Source: Adineta steineri (Eukaryota; Rotifera; Eurotatoria; Adinetida; Adinetidae). From it: a stretch of 64,000 bases of DNA. Positions 48,601-60,900 of the stretch are shown piece after piece (positions within the stretch are counted from its first letter, which is position 1; every line of letters starts with the position of its first letter). A program made the translations under genes and the position numbers. The notes under the pieces are model-generated. The model had not been told where the DNA came from. It made no database searches and was given only the letters and a program-made list of their open reading frames with translations. The DNA is taken from contig CAJNOI010000114.1 of the NCBI GenBank assembly GCA_905250115.1, forward strand, positions 235,111-299,110. The letters run 5' to 3'.

Positions 48601-49039
48601 TACACAAATTACTGAATTCCCCTATGAAACATCATTATATATTAATCTTGTCTATCGCTCACCATCATCACTATCCGTTTTTCTTTTCGGTCAACTTATG
48701 GATTATACAATAAATCCAACTTATGATCAATCAAATAAACCATCATCATTATTCTTATCATTCAATACATTTATACCATTTCGTTCAATACTATGGTCAT
48801 ATGAACAACCATCATCTGGTAAGTTTCTCATATATGTAGAGAATTTATTTGGGTAGAGGATTTTATTATTTATACCTATTAGAATGTTGTGCATTAACGC
48901 ACAAGAATGAGCGTTTAAAACGAGATATAGAAAATCTCGATATTTGTCAATGTAAGTTTAAAGAAAATACTGTAGTTGAACTAATATCTAATATAACTTC
49001 TCTCTCTCTATCTATGTATGTATATTAGTTGCCTTGTAG
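45680..49039 (+). CDS. secreted LamG/EGF protein, neurexin-like N-terminal part
   Basis: Six exons (45680-46430, 48110-48226, 48285-48371, 48429-48818, 48883-48951, 49029-49039) give 474 residues. The signal peptide is MCIWYILLFIIPFVHS. Residues about 30-205 form a laminin-G/LNS domain (FSFEFRTKARNGLIFYT, DDKWYKIAFKRR, MVYIGGLP, FQGFVRNLRYG) and are followed by a compact EGF-like module (CSSSSCECLN, RYQCDCSNKTC), the LNS1-EGF-A order of alpha-neurexin. After a 1.7-kb intron comes a second jelly-roll-like region with CMWDLNKC and LSLTFIFSID, then ECCALTHKNERLKRD. The proposed final exon adds only a few residues before TAG. The exon ending at 48951 is phase 1 and could instead splice to 51284, making this the 5' part of a larger gene. 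Likely a cell-surface or matrix adhesion protein. No membrane span if it ends here. Confidence 0.75.
46431..48109 (+). other. long intron of the LamG/EGF gene
   Basis: About 1.7 kb between AATGA|GTAAGT and TATTTAG|AT. Rich in short tandem repeats (TA, CA, CAGT). An ATG-started frame at 46561-46938 runs through these repeats and has no domain content. Confidence 0.6.
46761..46784. repeat. (CAGT)6 microsatellite
   Basis: Six perfect CAGT units inside the long intron of the LamG/EGF gene. Confidence 0.95.
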
Positions 49040-50897
49040 AAACAAAAATAAATAAATAAATATAAGACACAGATGTTTGAATTGTATGAACATAGTGATT
49101 TGTTTCATATATATTACATACATGTCGATTGATAGAGATAAATTATGATCGATCTTCTATAATAATAAAATAAAAATAAGATTTTAATTGTTACTATTTG
49201 CTTGACAGTCGTATATGTTGCGTGTTTAGAACAATAAATCTCAATTTATAAAAAAACGATGAAAAATGATAGAACATGCAATGATTGAAGAGAGAATAAG
49301 ACAGTTTAGAGAATCTCTTTGTATTCTTACGTCATTTATATATATATGTCGTAATTTGTTAGACAGAAAATCATGCAAATCTATGTTCAAGGAGAAATTT
49401 TGTTACTATCCTTTGAGATTTGTCAGTCTTATTTTATGACATTCAACGGTTATTCACTATATATCATCAAAGAGATTGGCATGTATTTTCTTAACTATAA
49501 AGGATTACAAAGGAATGCAGAAAGTGGAAGAAAAAAACGAATGTGTTTAATGAGACATAAATTATACGATTGAGAAAGACAGAGGCACTCGTTTGTTATC
49601 AGTAAGAATTATAAAAATATTTATTTGATCAGATGCAGTTAGTAGATCTTTTTTCTCTCTTCTTCATCAATTATCATTCTTTATTTTGACATGACAATTG
49701 ACTCATCTTCCTCTTTAGAGTTTTTTTTTTGCTCGTCCCCATTTTTTATTCTCATGAGTATTCTTACATAACACATCCGTTGTACATGATTTGATGTGTC
49801 GTCTCTTTATGACACAAGGAAAACCGAGAATATATTCGTAACTTGATGCATCATGTTCATCTTTTTTTTTGACAAAAGAAAATTGGTTTTGTTCGATTTG
49901 AAATATAAACTTAAGCTTACAAGATGAATTAATTTTCACATAAAATAATATTTATCTCAATCACGCGACATATGTATCTATAGTTTTACCGATCTGATAC
50001 ATATAGAATTTAATTGTGCACAGGTGCACGCGACATCAACAAAGGTTAGAATGAATATGAGAGTAAGAGATTAAGGTCAGTGCAAACAAAGGTGTGGATA
50101 CTAGTTGTACAATTTAACTAACAACTAGTACTAGATTGGAACCGTTTTTCTCCTTCATTCTCTTTTCCTTTCTTCCTTTTTCGTACTTTGTCCGGACGAA
50201 CACAACTCAATCATGAAGAAATCATGCATCAGCCGGCGACAACTAATTTCACTCTCAATGCTCACGCTCCTTTACTCGTACATACATACATACATATATA
50301 TATACACACACATACATATACTCAGTGTGTCGCCGAGACATGAAGAAGACGGACACGAACCGATTTCATGCTTCTGACCATCATCACTGCTTTTACTACG
50401 ATTGTCCTTTCTCTCTATCGACAACGTCGATACAATTTTATTTTTCGCTTTGACTCAGAAGAAGAATATTTTTCTCTCCTCCTTTCTCGCATTCATTTCT
50501 TTACTCGTCACTCACAGTTCATTCTCTTCTTCCATCCTCATCATCCACTCTCATCTACCAACTACATATACACACCGAACAACATAGAAAAGATGTTGAA
50601 CTGTGTGTATAACTTACATTAGCCAGTATGAAAGAGCGAGAAATCTTTCTATTCTCTCAATTTCTCTCTATGTCTTTCTTTTTTACATTTTGATGATGGC
50701 CATCGACTAGCCTACACAACGATAATGAGAGAACGAGAGAGACACAGACAGAGAGATAAAATATATATATATTTTTCTTTTCTCTCGACATAGATGCGCT
50801 CCCACACATCACTCATGTGCGCTATGTTAAGTTCTTTGAATGATCAATATATACTAATCACGAATCTCATCATTACATTTTTCTAATCAAAATACAT
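49040..50897. other. spacer with presumed promoter of the five-LamG gene
   Basis: About 1.9 kb. The right part (50130-50800) is rich in CT and CATA tracts, of the kind also seen upstream of 39412 and 57971. Frames at 50368-50622 and 49715-49939 lack domain content. If the flanking exons belong to one transcript this would be an intron with an internal promoter. Confidence 0.5.
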
Positions 50898-53800
50898 ATG
50901 TCGCTTACAAAACAATTTCCATTTATTATTATTATTCTATTTTCCTTACATATACAAATATGTCAACAACAATATTTAAAATTGTTGAATGATGACAATA
51001 TAAATAATACATCATCGTCATCATCATCATCATTATTAGTCAATGAGACTTCTACTACTGGTAAGCTCTTGAACTCAATAAATACAAAAGTTGAGACGTT
51101 GATGCATTTTCATCTTCACACATTTTTAAACAAGAGTTCAACTGGAATAATAAATGTTCAGTTTTATTCTTTTGCTCTTATCGCTACTAGTTGAAATTAG
51201 TCAGACGGGAGAGTACTCTCGTCATCCTTTATTCATACTTATAGGTTATTCATAAATACATACATATTTCTATATATGTCTAGGTGGTGCTCTTACCGAA
51301 GCATCATTAAACAGCAATCGTTTAATACCAAAAACGGTTAGTGAATATCCATTACCATTTAATGTTCGAACAAAATATATAACTGATGAAGAAGATTATA
51401 CTTTATCCGAATCAATATCATTTTCTGTCCTATCAAAACAACAAACATCTCAAGCAACAACAATTCTAGCTGGATTTGCTTATGATAATATTTATTATGT
51501 ATTTGATATTGAAGTTTGTTGAATTCAAAAACAAAAAATTGTTTAAAAAAATTTGACATTTTTTATTTATTAGGATGGTAAACCAAAAATCATTTTTTCA
51601 CAAGATGATCTACCTGATATTACATTAACCACAAAAGATAATAATCAAATATCGATTAATGATGGCAAATGGCATAAATTAAATATTGAACGATCAGATA
51701 GAAAGGTGATTTTGTCCTCTCCTTCTTCTTCACTATATATAAATTTGTTCTTTGCATGTCTAGTTAAAATTTCAACTTGATAATATCGATCAAACTGATG
51801 TGCAATTACCTGATGGATGGCAAACAAAAGCAAATATATTTATTGGTGCAGAATTAACACCTGTACCTAATGGAGATTTTAATGGAAAACTTGGTGATGT
51901 AAGTTCTAATTAAAAATTAATCAGAAGAAAAAAACAATTTCATATTAGGATAATTCTTTTTCATTAAATATTAAAGAAAAAATACCAAACTATTAAGATT
52001 CGTATTTGACTATTTCTTTTCTCTAACTAGTGATAATGTTAAATGTAGGAGGCCAGACAGTCCATTCAAAATTCTATCAATCATACCGTTTAAAAATTTC
52101 AATTTCACCTGTTTAAAAATAATGAAATATTATGAGATGTCAATCGCGAACAATTATTACATATTGAACATTTTATATCACAACAAATGACTTTCAATAT
52201 TGTATCATATAGGATTAGTAGACCATTAATAACATTTATCTATTCGTAACATAGAAACTCTATATACATATCCAGCGAGACTTATAGTTCTAAAGAAATA
52301 ATTCTCATCTCTTTCATGTATCGTTATCGTATAAATCCTTCTGTTTGATGATTAAATATACAACATATTGCTGTAGGCTGCTAAAAATATTACTCATAAA
52401 CAGTTATCAATCTATATATAGAACTAGATTTCTTATCATAAAAGTTCTTTCTTTCGTTAAATCAATCGAAACTCTATACTTGTTACATAATGATTATAAT
52501 TAATATAGAACGTAAAAGCGGCTTTTGTTAACAAAAAAAAAAGAAAAATCATAATTGATTCTATAGAATACATCTATATATTGATTGATAAGAAAGATTC
52601 GGCAACTGTTTAAAAGCGTTTGATTTCATCGTTTGATTATAAAGAAGTTTAAAAGCATTCGTGCTTATAGTTCTTCCTTCCTTAGATATGAACAAGTGTA
52701 TATAAAAAAAAACAACACTTTTTATGATTCTTTTAAAATGTTGATATATAAAAATAAAGTGTTGAAGAGTAAATACTTCATTTTTAAATGTTTTGATATG
52801 TTTTAGTTCAGTCTAGTTACCTTCTTAAATTTGTATATATATGCCTGAAGTTAAATTATTTAACGGTCAAAGCTTTTATGAGAGATAGAGGAATAATATT
52901 TCGAACAAGAATAAAAAAAAGAATTTTTAATCTAGATTGCGGTAACTAATTCTGAACGATCATTAAATCTTCGTGAAGAAGATACAACAGATGAAAATGA
53001 TGAAAATTTTAAAGAGTCTTCCACACCCCTTATATCATCACTGTCTTCGTCAAATGATAATATTTTTGTTGTTGTTGATATGAAATCATCGCAAGTCAAA
53101 CAAACAATTGGTTTTCTTCCAACAGATAATAATGAAATAACTATTCCATCACCATCTAATGTAATATTTAATACATTAACATTTTCATTTCGTACACGTT
53201 CCAATGTTAGTACACTTATACAATTTGGTCAAATAAGTTTAAATATTGATGTTGATGGATATTTAGCATTAGTTATACGTGATAAACAAGCTCAACGTAT
53301 TTTATCTAATGATGAACAAAAACCAATCAATGATGGAGCTTTATATACAGTTCATTTACAACGTATAGATAAAAATTTAGAAGCATGGATAACTAAAAAA
53401 AATAATTTTAAAACTCCAAAGAAAATTTCCATTGAACTTGCATCATCAAAATTAATTATTGAAAATTTTATATTTAGTCCACGTAGTCAATTTATTGGTT
53501 GTCTAGAAAATGTAACATACAATGATCAATTAATAACATTTAAACATTTACCATTAAGCAGACAACAATGTCCGTCAAGTAGTATTGTTTTAAAATCAAG
53601 TGAAATTTTATCAATCAATAACATTTACATTGATCAAGTTATTTCATTTAAAGAATATGATCGTCCATTGATCATTACACTTGATAATACAGAAGATTTT
53701 CGTATATTTTCATTTTTATTCTATACTCACGATTCCAATAGTATTATTTGTTCATTAGCCGATGAAACTTATGAAAATTTTCTCACATTAAGTATTTATA

Positions 53801-56411
53801 ATGAACGTTTAGTTTTAACTTTTGATGATAAACAAAGAAAACGAATGAAAATTATGTTAAATAATTCTATTATGATTAATGATGGACGTGAACATGAATT
53901 AGTTATAAAATTAATTAATAAAGATGATCTTATATTAGAAATTGACCGAAATATTATTATGAAAAAAATTAATAAAAATATTCGTATTCATACAATTTAT
54001 ATTGGACAATTAGATAGTTTTCTTAAAGAAAAACATATGGATTTAGATGGTGATAATTTTGTTGGGTGTATAAAAAATGTCATGTTAAACGAAAAAGCAA
54101 TAATTAAACTAGATCATATCCATCATGCAGGACGACTGACTAATATATGTCAATTGACAAAACGCGGCCGTAAGTTAAAACAAAACAAAAGAAAATTAAA
54201 CATAGATTTCGGTTTTTTTTATCAGTCTCGACATAAATTTATTCATGTCCATCTATTTGATATTATCTTTTTAAACATAATAGATGTACTCATTTTTAAT
54301 GATACATTGTTCATATTTTATATGTATAAGATACTAATAATTATGATTCATCGTTTATTTTGTCAATCATAATAATTGACAATTTAAAATAGTAAATCGA
54401 GTGTTTACAAAGCACTTTTCTATTAGAAATATTTCCCTTAAGCACAATTATTCTTGACAAGTTCACTGATTTTTTACATAAAAAAAATTTTTCTTTTATC
54501 TTTCATTAACAGCATATTCTCAAATTAAGAATTATGATTGAAGTATATTTAAAAGTTTAGTGAACACAATTTTTTTAGATTTAAAGATATACATCTGTTA
54601 CTAAAATATTGAACTGAATAGATTCTATCATTAATGAATTTGAATACTATTAATCGAAGGACAAAGGTTTTTTTTATTTTACATTACAAAAGAAACAACT
54701 GTTGCTCTCATATTTCATTAAAGTTTACAATTGACTCGTTTGTCAAGAAATTCTATACGAAAATAAATAGAGATTATATTATTAAACAAATAAAAATTAA
54801 GCTTTGCTAATTTAAACTATTTCTATCACAGAAGCGTTTAACTAAAATAATACCTCGAAAAGTTGAATATAATGAAGTATTGTATTAGGGCTTAAATATA
54901 TATTTTTGAATTGAAATGACATTTAAAATAAAATAGCACTTACACAAAAATCAATTTAAATGTATATTCTATCATTTAGGTAAACATGTTGTATCATATG
55001 TATCACCTGATGTTAGTTTTTCATTACGTGATCGTCGTGATATAATTGAACTTCAAGTACAACCAAATGATGAATTTCGTTATTGTCAAATGCCAATAAA
55101 AACTTTATCTCCAAATGGTATTATAACATCAATGTATTCAAATGATGATCAACGTGGTTTAGTTCTTGGTTTACATGATGGGAAATTACAATTAAAATAT
55201 TATTCACCATTTAATAAAACATCACAAATTATTTTTAATGATAATCAAACAATAAATGATGGTAAACAACATCGTATTTTAGTTACAAGACAAATACCTG
55301 AAACAACATCACATGATGATATGTATGTACAAATTGATAAACGTTCAACACAAGTACCAATACCGGAACGTTCACCAATGTTTTTTGATGTTGTTACTAT
55401 TGGTGGTCCTTATCGTTTAATGACAGATACAACAAATAATCCATTTACGGGTTGTTTTGCAAATGTTACATATAATCGTCAACCATTATTACCTGAAGGT
55501 GTTCTTAAAGCTGATCGTTATGATTGTTTTTATCAACAAGGAACAATGTGTGATCGACAAATGCCATGTAATAATAATAATATACGACCATTACAATTCT
55601 GTGGTCAAACTGATTGTTCAATGGTTTGTGCTCCAACATCAGTAGATATGGGTAATAAAGGTTTAGTACGTTATTCATCACAAATTGTAGCTGGACAACG
55701 TGAACAAATTGATTTAACAATATTTACAACATCAGCAAATTCTACTCTATATATGTCACGTGATGGATCTATTCAAGTTTCAATTGTTCTTCAGGTAAAT
55801 AAAGATAAGAATGTTTTATAGATATATATATATATACTTGAGACGACAACATTTATTTTCTATTTAAAGAATTATTATCCACGTTTCGTTATCCAAAATG
55901 GCGGTGCTGTTTATACATACGATTTTCCTGGTCGTGTTCGAGGTGATCAATGGCATACATTACAATGCCAAAAAACATCAAATACAGTGTGTTATTAATC
56001 ATTACGATAGCTAACATTATTCTTTTCTTGTTTTATCTTAATAGCTTGACTTGACATTTGATTATGAAACTCGACATTACACAAATCTAACCGGATATTT
56101 TAGTTTATTTGGAGATAAAAAAATTCATGTATGTGGAACAAATTTCTATGGTTATGTTCAAGATGTAAGTACAATTAAATCGGAAGTTAATTCTTTTTTT
56201 TTCTTCTTACTACATTCAAACAAAAACTCATTAGATCGTTCTTGCATCGGATAATCGTCGTGAGAATTTAATACAAAATTGCATTCGTAATCCTTCCTTA
56301 GTCGAGTATGATCCAAGTGTTGGTTGGAATAATCATGCATCCATACCCGAACGTAAGTTACATTTATTTTTTTATTATTATTATTGTTTTGTGTGCATGA
56401 AAAAACAATGA
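50898..56411 (+). CDS. neurexin-like protein with five laminin-G domains
   Basis: Nine exons (50898-51060, 51284-51513, 51574-51705, 51764-51898, 52936-54169, 54980-55794, 55870-55986, 56045-56164, from 56235). The signal peptide is FPFIIIILFSLHIQICQQQ. Five LamG/LNS domains follow. Landmarks are NDGKWHKLNIERS in LNS-a; FIGCLENVTYND in LNS-b; NDGREHELVIK and NFVGCIKNVMLNE in LNS-c; NDGKQHRILVTR and FTGCFANVTYNRQ in LNS-d; and GDQWHTLQCQ and FYGYVQD in LNS-e. A Cys-rich link (TMCDRQMPC...CGQTDCSMVCAP) separates d and e. LNS domains bind adhesion partners such as neuroligin- or dystroglycan-type ligands. If the donor at 56353 is unused, the frame stops at 56411 with no membrane span. If used (phase 1), it can join the EGF exon at 58201 in frame. 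LNS-a lacks the final GC..N motif. Confidence 0.8.
51899..52935 (+). other. long intron of the five-LamG gene
   Basis: About 1.0 kb, GAT|GTAAGT to AATCTAG|ATT. AT-rich, no ORF of note. Confidence 0.6.
54170..54979 (+). other. intron of the five-LamG gene with readable 5' extension
   Basis: The intron begins at GGCC|GTAAGT. If it is retained, the frame stays open for about 65 codons to 54372, encoding basic then hydrophobic residues (FDIIFLNIIDVLIF). A retained-intron isoform could therefore end in a membrane-anchoring tail. This is only what the frame allows; the splice to 54980 gives the conserved LNS continuation. Confidence 0.5.
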
Positions 56412-56659
56412 AGACGGTATGTGTATACATACACGACCGTCAATATCGATCATTCGTGTCTGTATACATTACCTAAGATTAAATCATATTATCTCGAAAC
56501 GGCTGACGACTCGCATATTTTTTTTTTGTATGCAACTTATGCATACGTTCGCATATTCATTCATACACATATGCAATACATATATCTACAGTCAATTAGC
56601 ATAAAAAAAAGATGATACGTGCTCTAGACGTGAGACCAGTCGATGGTGAAGAGAAGCCT

Positions 56660-56663
<4 letters not shown>

Positions 56664-56698
<35 letters not shown>
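56664..56698. repeat. (AT)n microsatellite
   Basis: About 17 uninterrupted AT units flanked by CATA. Confidence 0.9.
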
Positions 56699-56704
<6 letters not shown>

Positions 56705-57548
56705 TTCTCTTGCATCATCTTATTTTGGATGAGCTTCTATTTATTTTTATTCGATTGGTGATCGCCTATTCTATTTGCGTAGGTGATCTAAGATCATTGC
56801 CATATATTGATTAATTTTATAAATATAAAAATGAATGGCATTGATGCAGAAAAAATCAAATTGCAGATGTGGTTCGACAGACATATGACAAATTCTTATT
56901 TTTTGTTGACGCAAAAAGTACCAAATCGTTTTTTTTTGCCAGTGCACTTCTCTTTTTTCTCTGCAGCAAGCGTCATTACTAGCATCCGAACTCGAACGGG
57001 CGCACACACACACACACATATATACACGATCGTTCTATGTGTAGTTGGTGTACTTTTTTATGTTAATAACAAGCTTTTTTCTGTTTCTCTGCTTTTTCTC
57101 TCTTTTCCTCTCTTACTCTTCTTTCTGTTCGTACGTGTGCGCAAACACAGTCAATATATATATGTATGTAGACGAGTAGAAGAAAAAAAAGCCGAAGAAC
57201 AGAACGACAATGAGGACAGCCACTTGTGAGCTGAGCATTACTAGCATCGAGAGAGAGAGAGCAACAGAATGCAGTCGAGATGACGTTAATACAACATCTT
57301 CTTTCATCTTGTTGATGTTGTTGTTCTTACTAATGCAAGATATTACTATATTGGTCCACTCTCACATCTTTTCTTCCTGTGTTATTCATTCATCGTAGAT
57401 TTTTCTTCGTATATATATATATATTTTTTTCCTCTCTGCCATCGTCATCGTCGCTTTGCGGTTTGGTGTTTGTTTGCAACTTACGCCATTCTTTCTGTCT
57501 CTTTTTCCTTCTCGTGTGCCCATTACTATTACATTGTGAAGAAAAAGA

Positions 57549-57597
57549 CGAAGAAGCAGAAGAAGAAGAAGAAGAAGAGAAGAGAAGAAGAAAAAAG
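57549..57597. repeat. (GAA)n-rich microsatellite
   Basis: Imperfect GAA/AGA repeat; overlapping frames read poly-Lys/Glu/Arg and are not genes. Confidence 0.85.
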
Positions 57598-57970
57598 ACA
57601 AGCTCGAACGATATTCACCATCATCAACCTACCCCAACGCGGTTCGTCGCAGCTCCGAACTATTATTGGCAAGAGACTTTTTTTTCTCTTTGTCTTATTT
57701 CTATTTGCTACCACCATCACTGTTATTATCATCATTTGACGTTATTTGATTCTTAAGATATAGAAACGTCTGAGTCAACGAAAATTACCTTTTACTCATC
57801 GATAATATATTCTATACAAATTTTCAGAGAATATAGAATATAAAAAGAAAATCAGAAAAAAAGAAAAAAAAGAAATTATTCAACGTTCGTCGTTTATTAT
57901 GATGTGATTCATTCCTCGACATAGTATCACACGTTTGTTTTTTTATCTATTACATTGATTATTATACCAA

Positions 57971-60900
57971 ATGAAATTCTTTATTTCGTTATTATCAATT
58001 ATCACTATTATCGAGGCAGCACCTCCTCCACCCGCAGTTCCCCAATATGAAGGACAAGCGGTGGGAGCGATGCCATGTTACCTTGGTTGTTGTAAGTTAA
58101 TACATAATTTTTTTCTCATTTATTCTTTCCTATCAATATGTTCTCCATTTTTATGAACATAAGTTTGACTTCATAATGTGCATACATGTATTTACTCTAG
58201 GGACACCATGTGAACGAATCAATTGTATGAATGGTGGTTATTGTATTCAACCCGCAACACCAACAACTTTAGCGTATTGCCATTGTCCCGCAACATACAC
58301 AGGATATCGTTGCGAGCAATCAGGTAAAAAGAAAATGTTTAATCTTTATGCCATTTGTCATTATGTTAGCACCGATATGTAAAAGACCTTGAGAAATAAA
58401 TATATCAAGATGTATTGAGAATTGCATGTTTTATTTATCGATTATTCATTTTCTTTATTTCTTCTTTTTTCTTTAGTCTCAACAGATCCTTGTTTAAATT
58501 TTCAATGCAACCATGGAACTTGTCAAAAAGATCGTAGTAATCAACCGTATTGTTCATGTTATGAGGGCTATGGTGGCTCGCGATGCGAAACTCAAATTGG
58601 TGTGTAACAAAAGAGCACGCACGTTCAGTAGTTTCTTTTTTCCTTTGGCGTTCATTTGCTTTTACTTGGGTAGAGATGACGCAATGATCACCCACAGCCG
58701 ACTTCCATTAGACAAGTAGAGTGAAGTATAGAAAAAAAGAAAAGACAAGAGAACAAAAAAAAGAAGACAAGAAAATTGAGACATATTTTACCGATGCACG
58801 CGTCAACATATAAACGCTCTGGGATAGACATCAATCACTTTCTATGTAAAATTCGCGGTCAATCCGAATCTATCGTCTTTTTTTTTCTCTGTTAGACATA
58901 TAGGTCGCCGGTCTAGAAGAAAGAATTTCAAAAAAAAAACAACAACCGGATGAATAAATGATAGAATAGGCCGGTAACAGCATCATTCATTATGATGGAA
59001 TGCAAACAATGGCAGACAAATACTTGGTGTCTGAACTGTTAAGAAGTTATAATTGCCTATTGTAGAATATATAAGACAAACGCGTATGCATAGATGAGTG
59101 GATCAAGAAAATGAGTATGATCAACACCAAAACAGAATATATATCTATGTATATATATCTATATATATATATATATATATATATGTATTGTGCAAGTATT
59201 GCATAATTTCTATCGTTCAGGATGTTGATGATGCCTTTTCCATTGAGTTGTTATTATTATGTGAAAGGAAAATTGTTTATCTCAGCGCAGCAATCATCAC
59301 TTCTCTTCTTTCTTCTTGATACATTTAGTATTCTATTCTAAGTGATAAATTGTCGTTGTCTTTTACCATTATTATGCATCATATTGTGAACATAGATACT
59401 CGTGAAAAGAGGTCACATACATTATGCAAATTTTTTTTGATTGAACATGAACAGATGGATACCGAGAGGTGAAAAGAGTCCTCACGCACACATGCTTATG
59501 TGGTCAAATGTGTGCGTGTGTGCTTGCATTTCTTTCTCTTTCAAATTGAACTGGTCACCGCCCTTCAATTTGCATAATGGAAGAGATGCGTGATCATTGA
59601 TATATAAATATAAATGTACATTAAAACAAAATAGAAATGTCAATTTCTAAAAAAAAGACAAAAAAGAAAACTGTGATTTGCCTTGAAGATCGTATAATAT
59701 AACGGCTAGATCTTTTTTTTTTAATTATCTTTAATAGAAATTCTTAGATATAGAAAAACAATCTGATGATTAAATTTGACACTTGTTTACTTTGTCTAGA
59801 TCCATGTGCACGAGTTAATTGTAACCATGGACGATGCGAAATCGATCGTGGTTCAGCTGTTTGTCGATGTTATCAAGGTTATAGTGGTCATGATTGTTTA
59901 ACACCTTTAGGTAAGCAAAAGTTTTTCTAATAGTTTGGATGACTTTATCATTTTTATATCCATTTAATCCTATTTTTATTATGAATATGCCCTAGTTTTA
60001 AAAACAAAATCTAAAGATTAGATTTAGTTATAATCTCTATCTATATATATATATATATATATTAATTTTGTTTTCTTCTTCTTTCTCGAACTATAAAGAC
60101 GCGTGTGCTCGAGCGTCATGCAACTATGGTACTTGTATCAATGAAGGCACATCTTATAGATGTGAATGTCATCGAGGTTATGAAGGAGCAGCATGTGATC
60201 GACAAGTAGATCCATGCTCAACTTTTGTTTGTTACAATGGAGGAGTATGTGTTGCCCAACAGGATTATCAACCTGTGTGTCAATGTGCACAAGGTTATCG
60301 AGGACCAAATTGTTATGAATCCGATGGTATGTGTGAACATGATCAGGCACGCGTTTTTTGTGTTTGTGTTATGTTGTGTCATGTTCTCAGACAAAATAAG
60401 AGAAATGAATTTATTGAAAAACAAAAAAAAAAGAAAGAACAACTGCATGATATCTTAAAACTATTTCTTTTTCTTTTTCTTTTGTCTTTGAATTACCTTG
60501 ATCATTTATACAGACATCTGTGAAAATGTCAATTGCAATTATGGACGATGTCTTATTAATCAGCATGATGGTACACCCTACTGTGACTGTATGCCTGGTT
60601 ATACAGGTGCCACGTGTTTGAACGAAGGAAATACTGATGATAGTAGTGAGTAGACAGTTGATGCGCTCATCCCACCCAGTAAAATATATAAACGTATCTC
60701 CTTGCAAAGCTTTATTAAGGCAATAGGAAATCAGCTTCTTCATATCATTTTTACTGCATATTTCATGCATTACTACTTACATTTATAAAGTATAATCACA
60801 GTAATCTATTTAAATGCGATGTTTCTTTTATAATTTAATGGAATGAAATGTTACGTTTTTTTTACGCATGGTGTTTTTTGCTTATGCTTCTATAGCTAAA

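Larger units (their letters stand above)
56412..57970. other. spacer rich in simple repeats before the EGF-WD40 gene
   Basis: About 1.6 kb containing (TA)n, (CA)n, (GAA)n and CT tracts. Many open frames on both strands arise from these repeats and contain no domain. The presumed promoter of the 57971 gene lies at its right end. Confidence 0.55.

Noticed and set aside
50368..50622. 84-codon ATG ORF upstream of the five-LamG gene
   Set aside because: Hydrophobic start resembles a signal peptide, but the rest is CT-rich promoter-like sequence and no splice joins it to later exons in a convincing way.
56807..57229. 140-codon plus-strand ORF in the spacer before the EGF-WD40 gene
   Set aside because: Runs through CA and CT repeats; contains poly-His/Thr and poly-Phe/Leu segments without any domain.
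57379..57756. Overlapping ORFs on both strands around the GAA repeat
   Set aside because: Composition comes from simple repeats; poly-Lys/Glu in one frame and poly-Leu/Phe in the opposite one.
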